A stretch of DNA of 17,604 bases from DASSFZ01 sp036514635 (lineage in GTDB: Bacteria; Chloroflexota; Anaerolineae; Fen-1058). The position numbers and the translations under genes are program-made. Below are positions 6,188-13,479 of the stretch, piece after piece. Location: NCBI GenBank assembly GCA_036514635.1, contig DATBWU010000358.1, positions 1 through 17,604 of the forward strand, read 5' to 3'. Under the pieces are notes generated by a model. The model did no database searches and was not told where the DNA came from. It was given only the letters and a program-made list of their open reading frames with translations. Numbering within the stretch: position 1 is the first letter of the stretch; every line of letters begins with the position of its first letter.

Positions 6188-6858
6188 TTCACACCCCACG
6201 CCAGATCGTAATCGATCTGCCAGGCTTGCACCTGCACATTCCACACGCCGAGCGATTCGACGTGCGCCTTGAACTGTTCGCGTGCCGGGGCACGCCCCGG
6301 CATCAGGCGCGCCCACGGGCCTGTGCGCCGTGTGATCACCAGCACGCCGCCCGGCTTCAACACCCGCACACACTCGACCAGTGCCACACGTGGATCGGGC
6401 ATGAACTCCAGCGCTTCGAGGCAGCACACCGCGTCGAACATCGCATCGCCGAAGGCAAGCCGCATTCCATCCTGTTGGGAGATGAGCACCCGGTCGCGGT
6501 GCGCACTCAACACGCGCGCGGCTTCGCGCAGCATCCGCCGCGCCCGATCGACCGCCGTCACCGTCCCGCAGAACGCCGGATTCGCCATCAGCGTGAGCGG
6601 CACTCGACCGGTGCCGGTGGCCACATCCAACACACGCGGCTTCTCAATACCGGCCAACCATTCGACGAGCGGATCGCCGAAGAAATACGCATCGTCGTCG
6701 GGGTTGAACTGCTTGATGCGGTTGTAGCGATGGGCAATCACATCGTACAGAAAAGCGACAATGCGCGGCCCCAGATACGCGCCTTCGGCGATGACGAACT
6801 GCCAGTATGCGATCAACGCGACGAGAGCAAAGAGAAGGACGATAACCAGTGCCGGCAT
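6172..6858 (-). CDS. Membrane-anchored class I SAM-dependent methyltransferase
   Basis: 228 aa. One hydrophobic helix at residues 3-20 is followed by a Rossmann-type methyltransferase domain: motif I VLDVATGTGR (76-85), an acidic residue at the end of strand 2 (VTAVDRA), FDAVCCLEALEFM (motif II region) and a VLKPGGVLVITRR post-motif. The family resembles UbiE/MenG-type or lipid methyltransferases; the substrate cannot be named. It starts one base after the stop of the upstream membrane-protein gene (TGA-C-ATG), so translation is probably coupled. The C-terminal MDEC lies in the heptad array at 6097-6187. Confidence 0.85.
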   Translation of the reverse strand: MPALVIVLLFALVALIAYWQFVIAEGAYLGPRIVAFLYDVIAHRYNRIKQFNPDDDAYFFGDPLVEWLAGIEKPRVLDVATGTGRVPLTLMANPAFCGTVTAVDRARRMLREAARVLSAHRDRVLISQQDGMRLAFGDAMFDAVCCLEALEFMPDPRVALVECVRVLKPGGVLVITRRTGPWARLMPGRAPAREQFKAHVESLGVWNVQVQAWQIDYDLAWGVKMDEC

Positions 6859-6859
6859 G

Positions 6860-7759
6860 TCAGGCGATCACCGCAGCGCAGATCAGCATGGCGGCCATCA
6901 GCCACACCTGCGCACGGCGGGCGAAGGCGTGTTCGGCGAGGAAAGCGTGGAGCGCGGCCTGGGCTACCAGGGTCACGACCACCGCGAAGGCGGCTGAAGG
7001 CTGGTCGCCGGCGAATAGCGCAATGGCGGCGATGATTTGAGGCGCGGCCAGGCCGGCCGCCGATGGTGCGCGGCTGCCCGGCGATGCTTGCATGACGGCA
7101 CGATAGGCCAGCCCGAAGATCACCCCGAATCCTGCGGATTCGACACTGAGCGGTGCGAAGGCGGCATGTCCCAGCCACCACGGTAGCACGCCATACACCG
7201 ATGCACGCAGAAGGTCAGAATCCAGGCCGGTGCGCGCGGCCCGCAACGTACCTATACCGGTCAACGCAAGCAGAGCCAGTGTCAGCGCCAGCGCGCGCCA
7301 TCCCAATACCGCCGACAGCATGACCGCAATGACCAGCGCGGCCAGCGCGCTCGATAGGCTGGTCCCGACCTTCGGCGCAAATTCGCATCGCCACCACGCG
7401 CCGAATCGCGCACCCCACGCCACTAACCGGTCACCCGGCGAGCCGGGTTGAAGAAAAGGCAGATGAACCGCGCGCGGCGGTGCGTGCACGTCACGCCAGC
7501 GAGCGATCGGTGCGACCCAGTTCGTGCGGACGCAGGTCAGCCATACGGCCGGCCAGGCCCAATCGGACAGAACCAGGACCAACACGGCGCGCAGCACGTT
7601 CGGCGCGTCGAATGAGAACGCGGCCGAGGCAATCAATCCGCACAAGGCTGCCCACGCCGGGCCGAGCCAGGTGCTGCGCGCCGCGCCGATCGCGCCGAGA
7701 TTCAGCGACGGGCTGATCGACTCGACGTTGGGCGATTGGTGAGAGACAGTATCGGTCAC
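6860..7759 (-). CDS. Polytopic membrane protein, function unknown
   Basis: 299 aa, with about eight hydrophobic segments (roughly residues 33-50, 55-75, 132-153, 155-172, 208-223, 236-250, 255-275, 284-299) and a soluble loop at 76-131 rich in Trp, Arg and Pro. I do not recognise the family; it shows no clear prenyltransferase, kinase or transporter motif. The start is a GTG at 7759, seven bases after the epimerase stop, with AGGTG as a possible ribosome binding site overlapping that stop. It sits between an epimerase and a methyltransferase and is probably translated with them, so a role in building or modifying a membrane lipid or isoprenoid is a guess from context. Confidence 0.7.
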   Translation of the reverse strand: MTDTVSHQSPNVESISPSLNLGAIGAARSTWLGPAWAALCGLIASAAFSFDAPNVLRAVLVLVLSDWAWPAVWLTCVRTNWVAPIARWRDVHAPPRAVHLPFLQPGSPGDRLVAWGARFGAWWRCEFAPKVGTSLSSALAALVIAVMLSAVLGWRALALTLALLALTGIGTLRAARTGLDSDLLRASVYGVLPWWLGHAAFAPLSVESAGFGVIFGLAYRAVMQASPGSRAPSAAGLAAPQIIAAIALFAGDQPSAAFAVVVTLVAQAALHAFLAEHAFARRAQVWLMAAMLICAAVIA

Positions 7760-7766
7760 GGGGCTT

Positions 7767-8777
7767 TCACCTCAGGCGGCCTGCCTCACGCAGCCATGCT
7801 TCGGTTCGACGCATGCCTTCGTCGATTGACACGCGCGGCGACCAGCCGAGCAGCCGCTTCGCTTTCTCGTTGCTGTAGCGGCTGCTGCCCAAGAGGGCCT
7901 TGAGCCAGTCGCGCGCCGCCACCGGCGACCGCCGGGTGAGCCGGCACCACGCGAGGTACATCGATAAGCCGATCTTCACCGGAGCTGCAGGGACGGATCG
8001 AGCCGATCGGCCAACCATACGCGCATAGTAGCCGACAAACTCGCTCCACGTCGTGACGCCGTCGACAATGGTGAATGCCTCGCCCACGGCTGCGGCTCGC
8101 GTCGCGGCGAGCAGGTACGCATCGACCAGGTTCTCAACGTAGCAGGGGTGAAACGTGCCGCGGCCGCCATTCACCAGGATGGGCAAGCCGCGTTTGACGG
8201 AATCGAACAGGAGGGTGGTCCACGCGCCGCCGCGCGGGCCGAAGACCTGCGCCGGGCGGAGAAGGCTGACCTCGATTCGATCCGCGTAAGTCAGCACCAC
8301 CGACTCGCTCTGCGCCTTTATCACGCCGTACGGATCGGCCGCGCGCAGCGGGCACGTCTCGTCGACTACACCGGCGTCCAAAAATCCGTACGCGGCGATG
8401 CTGCTGGTGTGAATCAACCGCTGCGCGCCGGCCGCAATGGCCGCCTCGACCAGCGCCCGCGTGCCCTCGACGTTGATCCGGCGCGCTGCATCCCACGAGT
8501 TGGGCCTTCCCGGCCAGGCCGCCACGCTGAAGATGATATGGCAGCCTCGCGCGGCGCAGCGCAACGACGCGGCGTCGGTCAAATCGCCCTCGACGATCTC
8601 AACGCCGCGTTGAGCCAGCCACGCGCCCCGCGCCGCCGATCGAGCCAGGCCCCGCACGCGAATGCCCTGCTCCATCAGACGCAGGGCGAGATGCGATCCA
8701 ATGAATCCGGTCGCTCCCGTGACCAAGACGTTCTGTCCAGGCTCAAGCACGTCGCTGAAAGAGAGCCGGAGGCTCAC
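7767..8777 (-). CDS. NAD(P)-dependent epimerase/dehydrogenase (extended SDR)
   Basis: 336 aa. The nucleotide-binding glycine motif TGATGFIG is at 20-27, a DLTD acidic stretch near 65-68, the catalytic Ser in HTSSIAAYG (about 125), and Tyr150-x3-Lys154 (YGVIK). This is the extended SDR fold of nucleotide-sugar epimerases, dihydroflavonol reductases and 3-beta-hydroxysteroid dehydrogenases; HPCYVENLVDAYLLA fits the last group as well as sugar enzymes. The GTG start at 8777 overlaps the RpiR stop by four bases (GTGA), indicating translational coupling. Confidence 0.88.
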   Translation of the reverse strand: MSLRLSFSDVLEPGQNVLVTGATGFIGSHLALRLMEQGIRVRGLARSAARGAWLAQRGVEIVEGDLTDAASLRCAARGCHIIFSVAAWPGRPNSWDAARRINVEGTRALVEAAIAAGAQRLIHTSSIAAYGFLDAGVVDETCPLRAADPYGVIKAQSESVVLTYADRIEVSLLRPAQVFGPRGGAWTTLLFDSVKRGLPILVNGGRGTFHPCYVENLVDAYLLAATRAAAVGEAFTIVDGVTTWSEFVGYYARMVGRSARSVPAAPVKIGLSMYLAWCRLTRRSPVAARDWLKALLGSSRYSNEKAKRLLGWSPRVSIDEGMRRTEAWLREAGRLR

Positions 8778-9685
8778 GACGCCACGAGCTTGTCCGCCTC
8801 GCCCGCGTAATCCACGACATCGTCTGAAAGCAGTGGAGCGATTTCAGCCTGGCCTCGGGTCGTCATCAGGTTGCGAAGCGTTTCTTCAAAGTGGACAATC
8901 TCGCCGACCAGGCGATCTCTCTGGCCGTAAAACAGGGTCTGAAATAGCGCGTCAATGGCGACGGCGGTAGCCGCCAGCGAATGGAAGTGCGTCGGGCTGG
9001 CATAGGGACACACCAGCGTGACAGTGGCCGCGCGGCTGACCGACCACGACTCTGCGCCGGCCAGGGCAATGCTCTTCACGCCGCGCTGGCGCGCCACTTC
9101 GACGATACTGGTCACATCGGGGCTGTACTGCGAAACGGCCACAGCGATGATGAGATCTCTGGACGTAGCCGTGCGCAGGTCAACCGCGACTTGAGAGGCT
9201 TCGGTGGACAACGGGAGAGCATTGAAGTCGTACCAGCGCAGGACGCGCGCGAGCAAATCGGCCAGCGGCCGGTTGAGATTCTCACCGGTCACCCAAATCC
9301 GATCGGCGGCGCGAATCATCTCCACAATACGCTCCAGCGTCGATTGAGGCAAAGCCAGGTCGAGCTGTTCGATGTTCACCAGCGCCTGCCGGATCGCGGC
9401 TCGAAAGATACCTTGACCGTCTTCCGACGGCCTACTCGGCTGGAAGTACCGAACCAGTTGAGTCTTGACCTCGCTTTGAATTTCGTCCAGCAATTCGGGG
9501 AAGCCGGGATACTCCAGTCGCTGGGCGAATCGCACGACAGTGGCCGTATCGACATCGAGATGTCTGCCGAGCTGTGTTGCCGTCATAAACGCAGCTTCAT
9601 ACGGATGATCCATCAGGAATTTTGCCAACCGCTGGAAGCTCGGCGACAGATCCGCATAGTGAGTCTTGATACGTTCTCGAAACAT
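8774..9685 (-). CDS. RpiR/MurR-family transcriptional regulator
   Basis: 303 aa. The N-terminal HTH_6 domain (about 1-77) shows LSPSFQRLAKFLMDHPYEA and TATVVRFAQRLEYPGFPEL, the standard RpiR signature. The C-terminal SIS domain (about 125-255) has the RIWVTGENLNRPLA and DLIIAVAVSQYSPDV segments that normally bind a phosphosugar. GGAAGG lies about 6 bp before the ATG. It is the first gene of a four-gene minus-strand operon and probably controls it. A TGCC-N5-GGCA palindrome lies in its upstream region at 9757-9769. Confidence 0.9.
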   Translation of the reverse strand: MFRERIKTHYADLSPSFQRLAKFLMDHPYEAAFMTATQLGRHLDVDTATVVRFAQRLEYPGFPELLDEIQSEVKTQLVRYFQPSRPSEDGQGIFRAAIRQALVNIEQLDLALPQSTLERIVEMIRAADRIWVTGENLNRPLADLLARVLRWYDFNALPLSTEASQVAVDLRTATSRDLIIAVAVSQYSPDVTSIVEVARQRGVKSIALAGAESWSVSRAATVTLVCPYASPTHFHSLAATAVAIDALFQTLFYGQRDRLVGEIVHFEETLRNLMTTRGQAEIAPLLSDDVVDYAGEADKLVAS

Positions 9686-9756
9686 GATCTACCTTCCTTT
9701 CTGCCTACGGATGGATGTGGTGAGCGCAATGCGGGGATTTCCGCAGGTATATCACA

Positions 9757-9769
9757 TGCCACTAAGGCA
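9757..9769. promoter_or_regulatory. Possible operator palindrome upstream of the RpiR gene
   Basis: TGCC-ACTAA-GGCA lies 72 bp upstream of the RpiR start codon. RpiR proteins usually bind inverted repeats near their own promoter. The arms are only 4 bp, so this is a weak candidate. Confidence 0.25.
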
Positions 9770-9871
9770 CCACGTCGAACTTCAAAGTGATGCCGTCTGA
9801 TACCTGTCCATAACCGATCGTGTGCGTAGTATACTGCGCGCGGTCACAAGTTGCGCTTTTTGTTGCTGAAA

Positions 9872-9921
9872 GCCCGCGTCCACGCGGGCGTCTATCCTGA
9901 TCGACCGCGAGGACGCGGTCG
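9872..9921. repeat. Double-hairpin repeat in the 9686-10170 intergenic region
   Basis: Two perfect 8-bp hairpins, GCCCGCGT-CC-ACGCGGGC (9872-9889) and CGACCGCG-AGGA-CGCGGTCG (9902-9921), are separated by a 12-nt spacer. TTGCT and AGCAA just outside can pair to enclose both. The plan matches the unit at 42-114. The rest of 9686-10170 holds the RpiR leader on the right-to-left strand, the queA-like terminator at its other end, and no gene I can support. Confidence 0.8.
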
Positions 9922-10104
9922 GTGAGCAAAACCGCAGATTGTTCCCGCGTCGAGTATATATCACGTCAGCCGATCTCACCAACCGATGTTTAGCACAGGT
10001 ACTCACAACGACTTGCTCAGTGTTGGATGAACACAACCGGGCCATTGAGTTGTGTCGAATCCGGGGCAGGTCTACACAAATTATGGCATAGCCGTGGCCC
10101 GCTG

Positions 10105-10140
10105 TCAAAGCGAAACGGCCTGACGGTTGAGGCAGGCCGT
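10105..10140 (-). terminator. Likely terminator after the QueA-like gene
   Basis: Read on the minus strand, ACGGCCTG (10140-10133) pairs with CAGGCCGT (10122-10115) and is followed by TTTCGCTTTG. The stem is strong, the T-tract interrupted. It lies 30 bp after the QueA-like stop codon. Confidence 0.65.
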
Positions 10141-10170
10141 ATGCTTCAAACGGGTATCCGGAAAACTGGT

Positions 10171-11235
10171 TTAGAGGATCAGTGTGAGATCACCAAACTC
10201 GTGCCAGCGGTAATCGCGATCCAGCGCCTCGTGGTAGGCACGCAAGACGAGATCTTTGTCTCCGGCAAACGCAGTCGCCAGCACCAGCCGCGTCGACTTG
10301 GCCTCGTGCAGGCCGGTGACCAGTGCATCGACAATTCTGAAGCGATAGCCTGGCGCAATATACAGCGATGTCCAGCCGCGTTGGCCTTCCACATGACCGT
10401 TCTGATCGGCCACTGTCTCCAATGTGCGAACGACGGTCGTGCCGATGGCGAAGACGCGCCCGCTGCGCTGGCGCGCGTGATTGATCATCTGCGCGGCTTC
10501 GTCCGTGATCTGATACGGCTCTTCATACATGCTGTGTTGCTCGACCTGTTCTTCCTCGATGTCGATGTTCGACACGCCGGCGTGGAGGACGATGCGAACG
10601 ACGTGGATACCATTCGCGTTGAGGTCGGCCAGCATCTGCGCTGTGAAAGCCCGCCCGGCGGAGGGCATCTCCGACGAGCCGGGGAACTGCGCGAAAACGT
10701 TCTGGTAATAGCCCAGGCTCCACTCATTTGGAACATAGTGATAGCGAATCGGCTTACCCAGCCGCGTGCGCCACTGATCCATCGACACGCCTTGCAGGTC
10801 GAACATCAGCAGCCACAACTTGTGGACGCGCGGATGGCGAGTGACGATCGTCGCGGTCAAGGGTAAAGCATCGACCGCGCCAAAATTCAGCGCATCGCCG
10901 GGCCGGATGTCGGCATCAGGGTCGAGCACGGCATGCCACTTGTCGCCCTTGCCGTTCGATGCCAGATCGCGTGAAGAGAGGCGCACCTTGATCTCACGCC
11001 CCCCCGCGTCAGTTGCCGTAAACTGCGAGGGCAGTGTCGCGCTGGCGTTCAGCACCACTGCATCGCCGGGCCGGAGATACCCCGGCAAGTCGGCAAAGCG
11101 TCGATGCTCGATGTGGCCGGTGCGGCGATGGATCACTAGCAAGCGCACGTCCGACCGGCTGCGCCCCTCGGCCTCCGGCGGCACGGATGCCGCTTTCTCG
11201 TCCGGGACCTCAAAGTGCAAATCTTGTAGCTTCAT
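10171..11235 (-). CDS. QueA-like S-adenosylmethionine:tRNA ribosyltransferase-isomerase (divergent)
   Basis: 354 aa from ATG 11235 (CAGGAG 8 bp upstream). QueA transfers and isomerises the ribose of SAM onto preQ1 in tRNA to give epoxyqueuosine. Family blocks visible are RRTGHIEHRRFADLP, LRPGDAVVLN, the GTTVVRTLE block, and YIAPGYRFRIVDALVTGLH. Several hallmark stretches differ: the N-terminal region lacks the usual QEP, the EH.MH.E block reads QHSMYEEPY, and the normal ITNFHLP reads VTGLHEAKST. It may be a QueA paralogue with another substrate, so the queA symbol is withheld. Its first 26 bases overlap the end of the SDR gene. Confidence 0.82.
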   Translation of the reverse strand: MKLQDLHFEVPDEKAASVPPEAEGRSRSDVRLLVIHRRTGHIEHRRFADLPGYLRPGDAVVLNASATLPSQFTATDAGGREIKVRLSSRDLASNGKGDKWHAVLDPDADIRPGDALNFGAVDALPLTATIVTRHPRVHKLWLLMFDLQGVSMDQWRTRLGKPIRYHYVPNEWSLGYYQNVFAQFPGSSEMPSAGRAFTAQMLADLNANGIHVVRIVLHAGVSNIDIEEEQVEQHSMYEEPYQITDEAAQMINHARQRSGRVFAIGTTVVRTLETVADQNGHVEGQRGWTSLYIAPGYRFRIVDALVTGLHEAKSTRLVLATAFAGDKDLVLRAYHEALDRDYRWHEFGDLTLIL

Positions 11236-11950
11236 GGCGATACTCCTGCGCCTGGACGCGCTCGCCGTTGACGTGCCATCCCTCTTCGGAGGCCAGCCAC
11301 ACGAAGGCCGGCGCAGCGGTTTCCGGCAGGGCGCGGTCGCTGATGTCTTCACCCGGAAACGCAGCCTGCTGCATATCGGTCTGCAAGTCGCCCGGATCGA
11401 CATTGACCACGCGCACGCCGGTGCCCTGCAATTCGGCGGCCCAGGTTAAGCCGATCAGTTCGAGCGCGGCTTTGCTCGCGCCATACGCGCCCCATTCAGG
11501 ATACGCGCCGCGCGCGGCATCCGACGTGACGTTGATCACCAGTCCGCGACCCTGCCGGATCATGTGCGGCAGCACGGTCTGCGTCACGCGCAGCGGGCCG
11601 ACCGTGTTGGTGCGGAATGTCTCCAGCAACGCATCGGGATCGGTGTTGAGTAGCGCCGGGCGCGGCGTGGGGCCGAGCGTGCCCGCGTTGTTGATCAACA
11701 CGTCAATGCGCCCGAAGCGATCGATCGCCGACGCGACGACGCGCTCGATGTCGGCCTGCCGGGTCATGTCGGCGGTAAGTGCGAGAACCGCCCCGCCCGC
11801 TGCTTCGATCTCACGCCGCGCCGATTCAAGCATCTCGGCGTTGCGCGCCGCGATGGCGACACGCGCACCTTCGGCGGCGAACACCCTGGCCAGCACCTTG
11901 CCCAGTCCCCGCGACCCTCCGGTGATGAGGACGACCATGTTGTTGAGCAT
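11210..11950 (-). CDS. Short-chain dehydrogenase/reductase (classical SDR)
   Basis: 246 aa. The cofactor motif TGGSRGLG is at 10-17, NNAG at 87-90, catalytic Ser143, and Tyr156-x3-Lys160 (YGASK). ADMT near 60-63 and ARN near 36 fit NADP or NAD binding; the substrate is unknown. ATG at 11950 is preferred over the upstream in-frame codons because GGTGGA lies just before it and the first strand starts at VVLIT; the region further left holds the terminator of the exporter gene. It overlaps the QueA-like gene by 26 bp, so the two are co-transcribed. Confidence 0.9.
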   Translation of the reverse strand: MLNNMVVLITGGSRGLGKVLARVFAAEGARVAIAARNAEMLESARREIEAAGGAVLALTADMTRQADIERVVASAIDRFGRIDVLINNAGTLGPTPRPALLNTDPDALLETFRTNTVGPLRVTQTVLPHMIRQGRGLVINVTSDAARGAYPEWGAYGASKAALELIGLTWAAELQGTGVRVVNVDPGDLQTDMQQAAFPGEDISDRALPETAAPAFVWLASEEGWHVNGERVQAQEYRHEATRFAL

Positions 11951-12032
11951 ATCTCCACCTTTCCTGGTTCGATTCACCATCAGCGTACGTCCAAACCGCG
12001 CCGGCCGCATCCGACGATCAGGCCGTGCAGAG

Positions 12033-12063
12033 CAAACAAAAAGGACAGGCTCTTGGCCTGTCC
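12033..12063 (-). terminator. Rho-independent terminator after the LysE-type exporter gene
   Basis: Read on the minus strand, GGACAGGC (12063-12056) pairs with GCCTGTCC (12050-12043), with a 5-nt loop, and is followed by TTTTTGTTTG. It lies 30 bp after the exporter stop and closes the operon YhhQ/kinase/regulator/exporter or its last part. Confidence 0.9.
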
Positions 12064-12092
12064 CACCGTACAGAGCGGAGGCTTGGCTTTCG

Positions 12093-12728
12093 TTATCCGG
12101 CAATTCCTTGATTCAACAACACACCGCCGAAGACGACGAGAATGACAATGCTCACCAGCAGCAGCGCGCGCAGCACGCGCGGGCCGAGCCGGCGGGCCTG
12201 ATGGAACAACGCGACCAATCCCACCAGCCCGCCGATGAAAATGCCATAGAATCCCACCAGGAATGCGCCGCCATGCAGCGGCGATTCGCGCAGGGCTGAG
12301 ATCAGAATCGGCCCGTTGACGAATGCCCAGAAGAGGTACGCACCGGGGCTGAGGAGGTTCACGACAACCGCGCGCCGCAGGCCGCCAGAGGCGCTCGATA
12401 CTTCATCCGATGCGGCTGCACCCGTGCGCCACTGCTTGAACAGTCCCCACGCCAGGTACAGTACGAACAGGCCACCCGCCAGGCTGAGGACGCGCAGGAA
12501 ACCGTCGGGCAACTGCTTCAACAACAATAGTGTGAGGACGATGATCGGCGCGTCGCTGATCAGCGGCGCGAAGGCCACCGGCGCGCCGCGCCGCCATCCA
12601 CCCGACAGCGACTCGGAGATCAAATAGGTCTGAAACGGGCCGGGCGCGGTCGCCGCCGTCAGGCCCAATGCTGCGCCGCGCAGCAACAATGCGCCCGGTA
12701 ATAGAGTCGAGTCCACCCAATCACTCAC
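12093..12728 (-). CDS. LysE/RhtB-family transporter
   Basis: 211 aa with about six transmembrane segments (roughly 13-31, 50-70, 79-97, 117-140, 151-173, 184-205). ATAPGPFQTYLISESLSGGWRRG near the N-terminus, followed by APLISDAPI, is the LysE-family signature of inner-membrane exporters of amino acids and related compounds. The GTG start at 12728 overlaps the response-regulator stop by four bases (GTGA), so it is coupled to the two-component system and may be its effector. The exported compound is unknown. Confidence 0.88.
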   Translation of the reverse strand: MSDWVDSTLLPGALLLRGAALGLTAATAPGPFQTYLISESLSGGWRRGAPVAFAPLISDAPIIVLTLLLLKQLPDGFLRVLSLAGGLFVLYLAWGLFKQWRTGAAASDEVSSASGGLRRAVVVNLLSPGAYLFWAFVNGPILISALRESPLHGGAFLVGFYGIFIGGLVGLVALFHQARRLGPRVLRALLLVSIVILVVFGGVLLNQGIAG

Positions 12729-13366
12729 AGATGAATCAACCCGCGCTGTGCGGCGATGGCGACCGCCTCAGTACGATTGGTCACGTCGAGCTTGCGGAAG
12801 ATGGCGCTGACGTGAAACTTGACTGTGCGCTCGCTGATGCCCAACCGGGCCGCGATCTGCTTGTTGGCCTGCCCCTGCGCCAACTGGTGCAGCACTTCGA
12901 TTTCGCGCGCCGTCAAAATGTCGTTTCGCCCCAACGCGCGTTCCGATCCGCTCTGTACCTGTTTCAGCAGCTTCGACGCGACCACCGGCTGAAGCAACGA
13001 TCCGCCGCTATGCACCACGCGGATCGCATCGAAGATCTGCTCGCGCGGCGCGCCTTTCAGCAGGTAGCCCTGCGCACCGGCGTGTACCGCCGACAAGATG
13101 CGTTCGTCGCTATCGTATGCGGTAAAGACCAAGACGCGCGTATCCGAACCCGCGTCGTGAATCTGGCGTAACACCTCGACGCCGTCGAGTCCCGGCATTT
13201 CCAGATCGAGCAGCAGCACGTCGGGCCGCAGCGCCTTCACCTGCGCGACCGTCTCCGCCCCGGCGCCGCTCTCACCGATCACGGCCAAGTCGGGCTGCGT
13301 CTCCAGGATCGCGCGCAGTCCGTCGCGCACCACGGGGTGATCGTCGGCGAGGTAGATCGTGATCAT
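12725..13366 (-). CDS. NarL/FixJ-family response regulator
   Basis: 213 aa. The receiver domain (1-120) has the acidic pocket DDH (8-10), phospho-acceptor Asp54 (LLLDLEMPG), a Thr in VFTAYDS and Lys in LLKGA. The LuxR-type HTH (about 148-210) shows LTAREIEVLHQLAQGQANKQIAARLGISERTVKFHV (split over residues 148-183). Its cognate kinase lies immediately upstream. The AGGAA ribosome binding site is 13 bp before the ATG, so weak. Confidence 0.95.
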   Translation of the reverse strand: MITIYLADDHPVVRDGLRAILETQPDLAVIGESGAGAETVAQVKALRPDVLLLDLEMPGLDGVEVLRQIHDAGSDTRVLVFTAYDSDERILSAVHAGAQGYLLKGAPREQIFDAIRVVHSGGSLLQPVVASKLLKQVQSGSERALGRNDILTAREIEVLHQLAQGQANKQIAARLGISERTVKFHVSAIFRKLDVTNRTEAVAIAAQRGLIHL

Positions 13367-13393
13367 ACAGTCAGATGATTCCTACGGCTTTGC

Positions 13394-13475
13394 AGACGAA
13401 TGACGTTCGTCTTTGGTCGTTCGTCCTTGGTCGTTCGTCTTGGATCGTTGGTCCTTCGTCATCAGTCCGTTCGTC
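13394..13475. repeat. Heptad array TTNGTCN between kinase and regulator
   Basis: Units TTCGTCT, TTGGTCG, TTCGTCC, TTGGTCG, TTCGTCT and so on run at 7-bp intervals from 13406 to about 13475. At the left end the inverted unit AGACGAA (13394-13400) pairs with TTCGTCT (13406-13412) as a hairpin. The array fills nearly all of the gap between the histidine kinase stop (13480) and the regulator start. Confidence 0.9.
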
Positions 13476-13479
13476 GTCT

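Noticed and set aside
5962..7035. Long plus-strand open frame of 357 codons
   Set aside because: It begins inside tRNA-Gly, runs through the terminator and heptad array, and is antisense to the methyltransferase and membrane-protein genes; its translation is His/Arg-rich without motifs.
8981..9790. Plus-strand open frame of 269 codons
   Set aside because: Antisense to the RpiR regulator; no family motif and no ribosome binding site.
9782..10108. Minus-strand open frame of 108 codons in the intergenic region
   Set aside because: It reads through the double-hairpin repeat, has no ribosome binding site and no motif.
10027..10866. Plus-strand open frame of 279 codons
   Set aside because: Antisense to the QueA-like gene and its terminator; no recognisable domain.
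11034..12299. Plus-strand open frame of 421 codons
   Set aside because: Antisense to the QueA-like, SDR and exporter genes and across a terminator; Ser/Arg/Pro-rich translation typical of a high-GC shadow frame.
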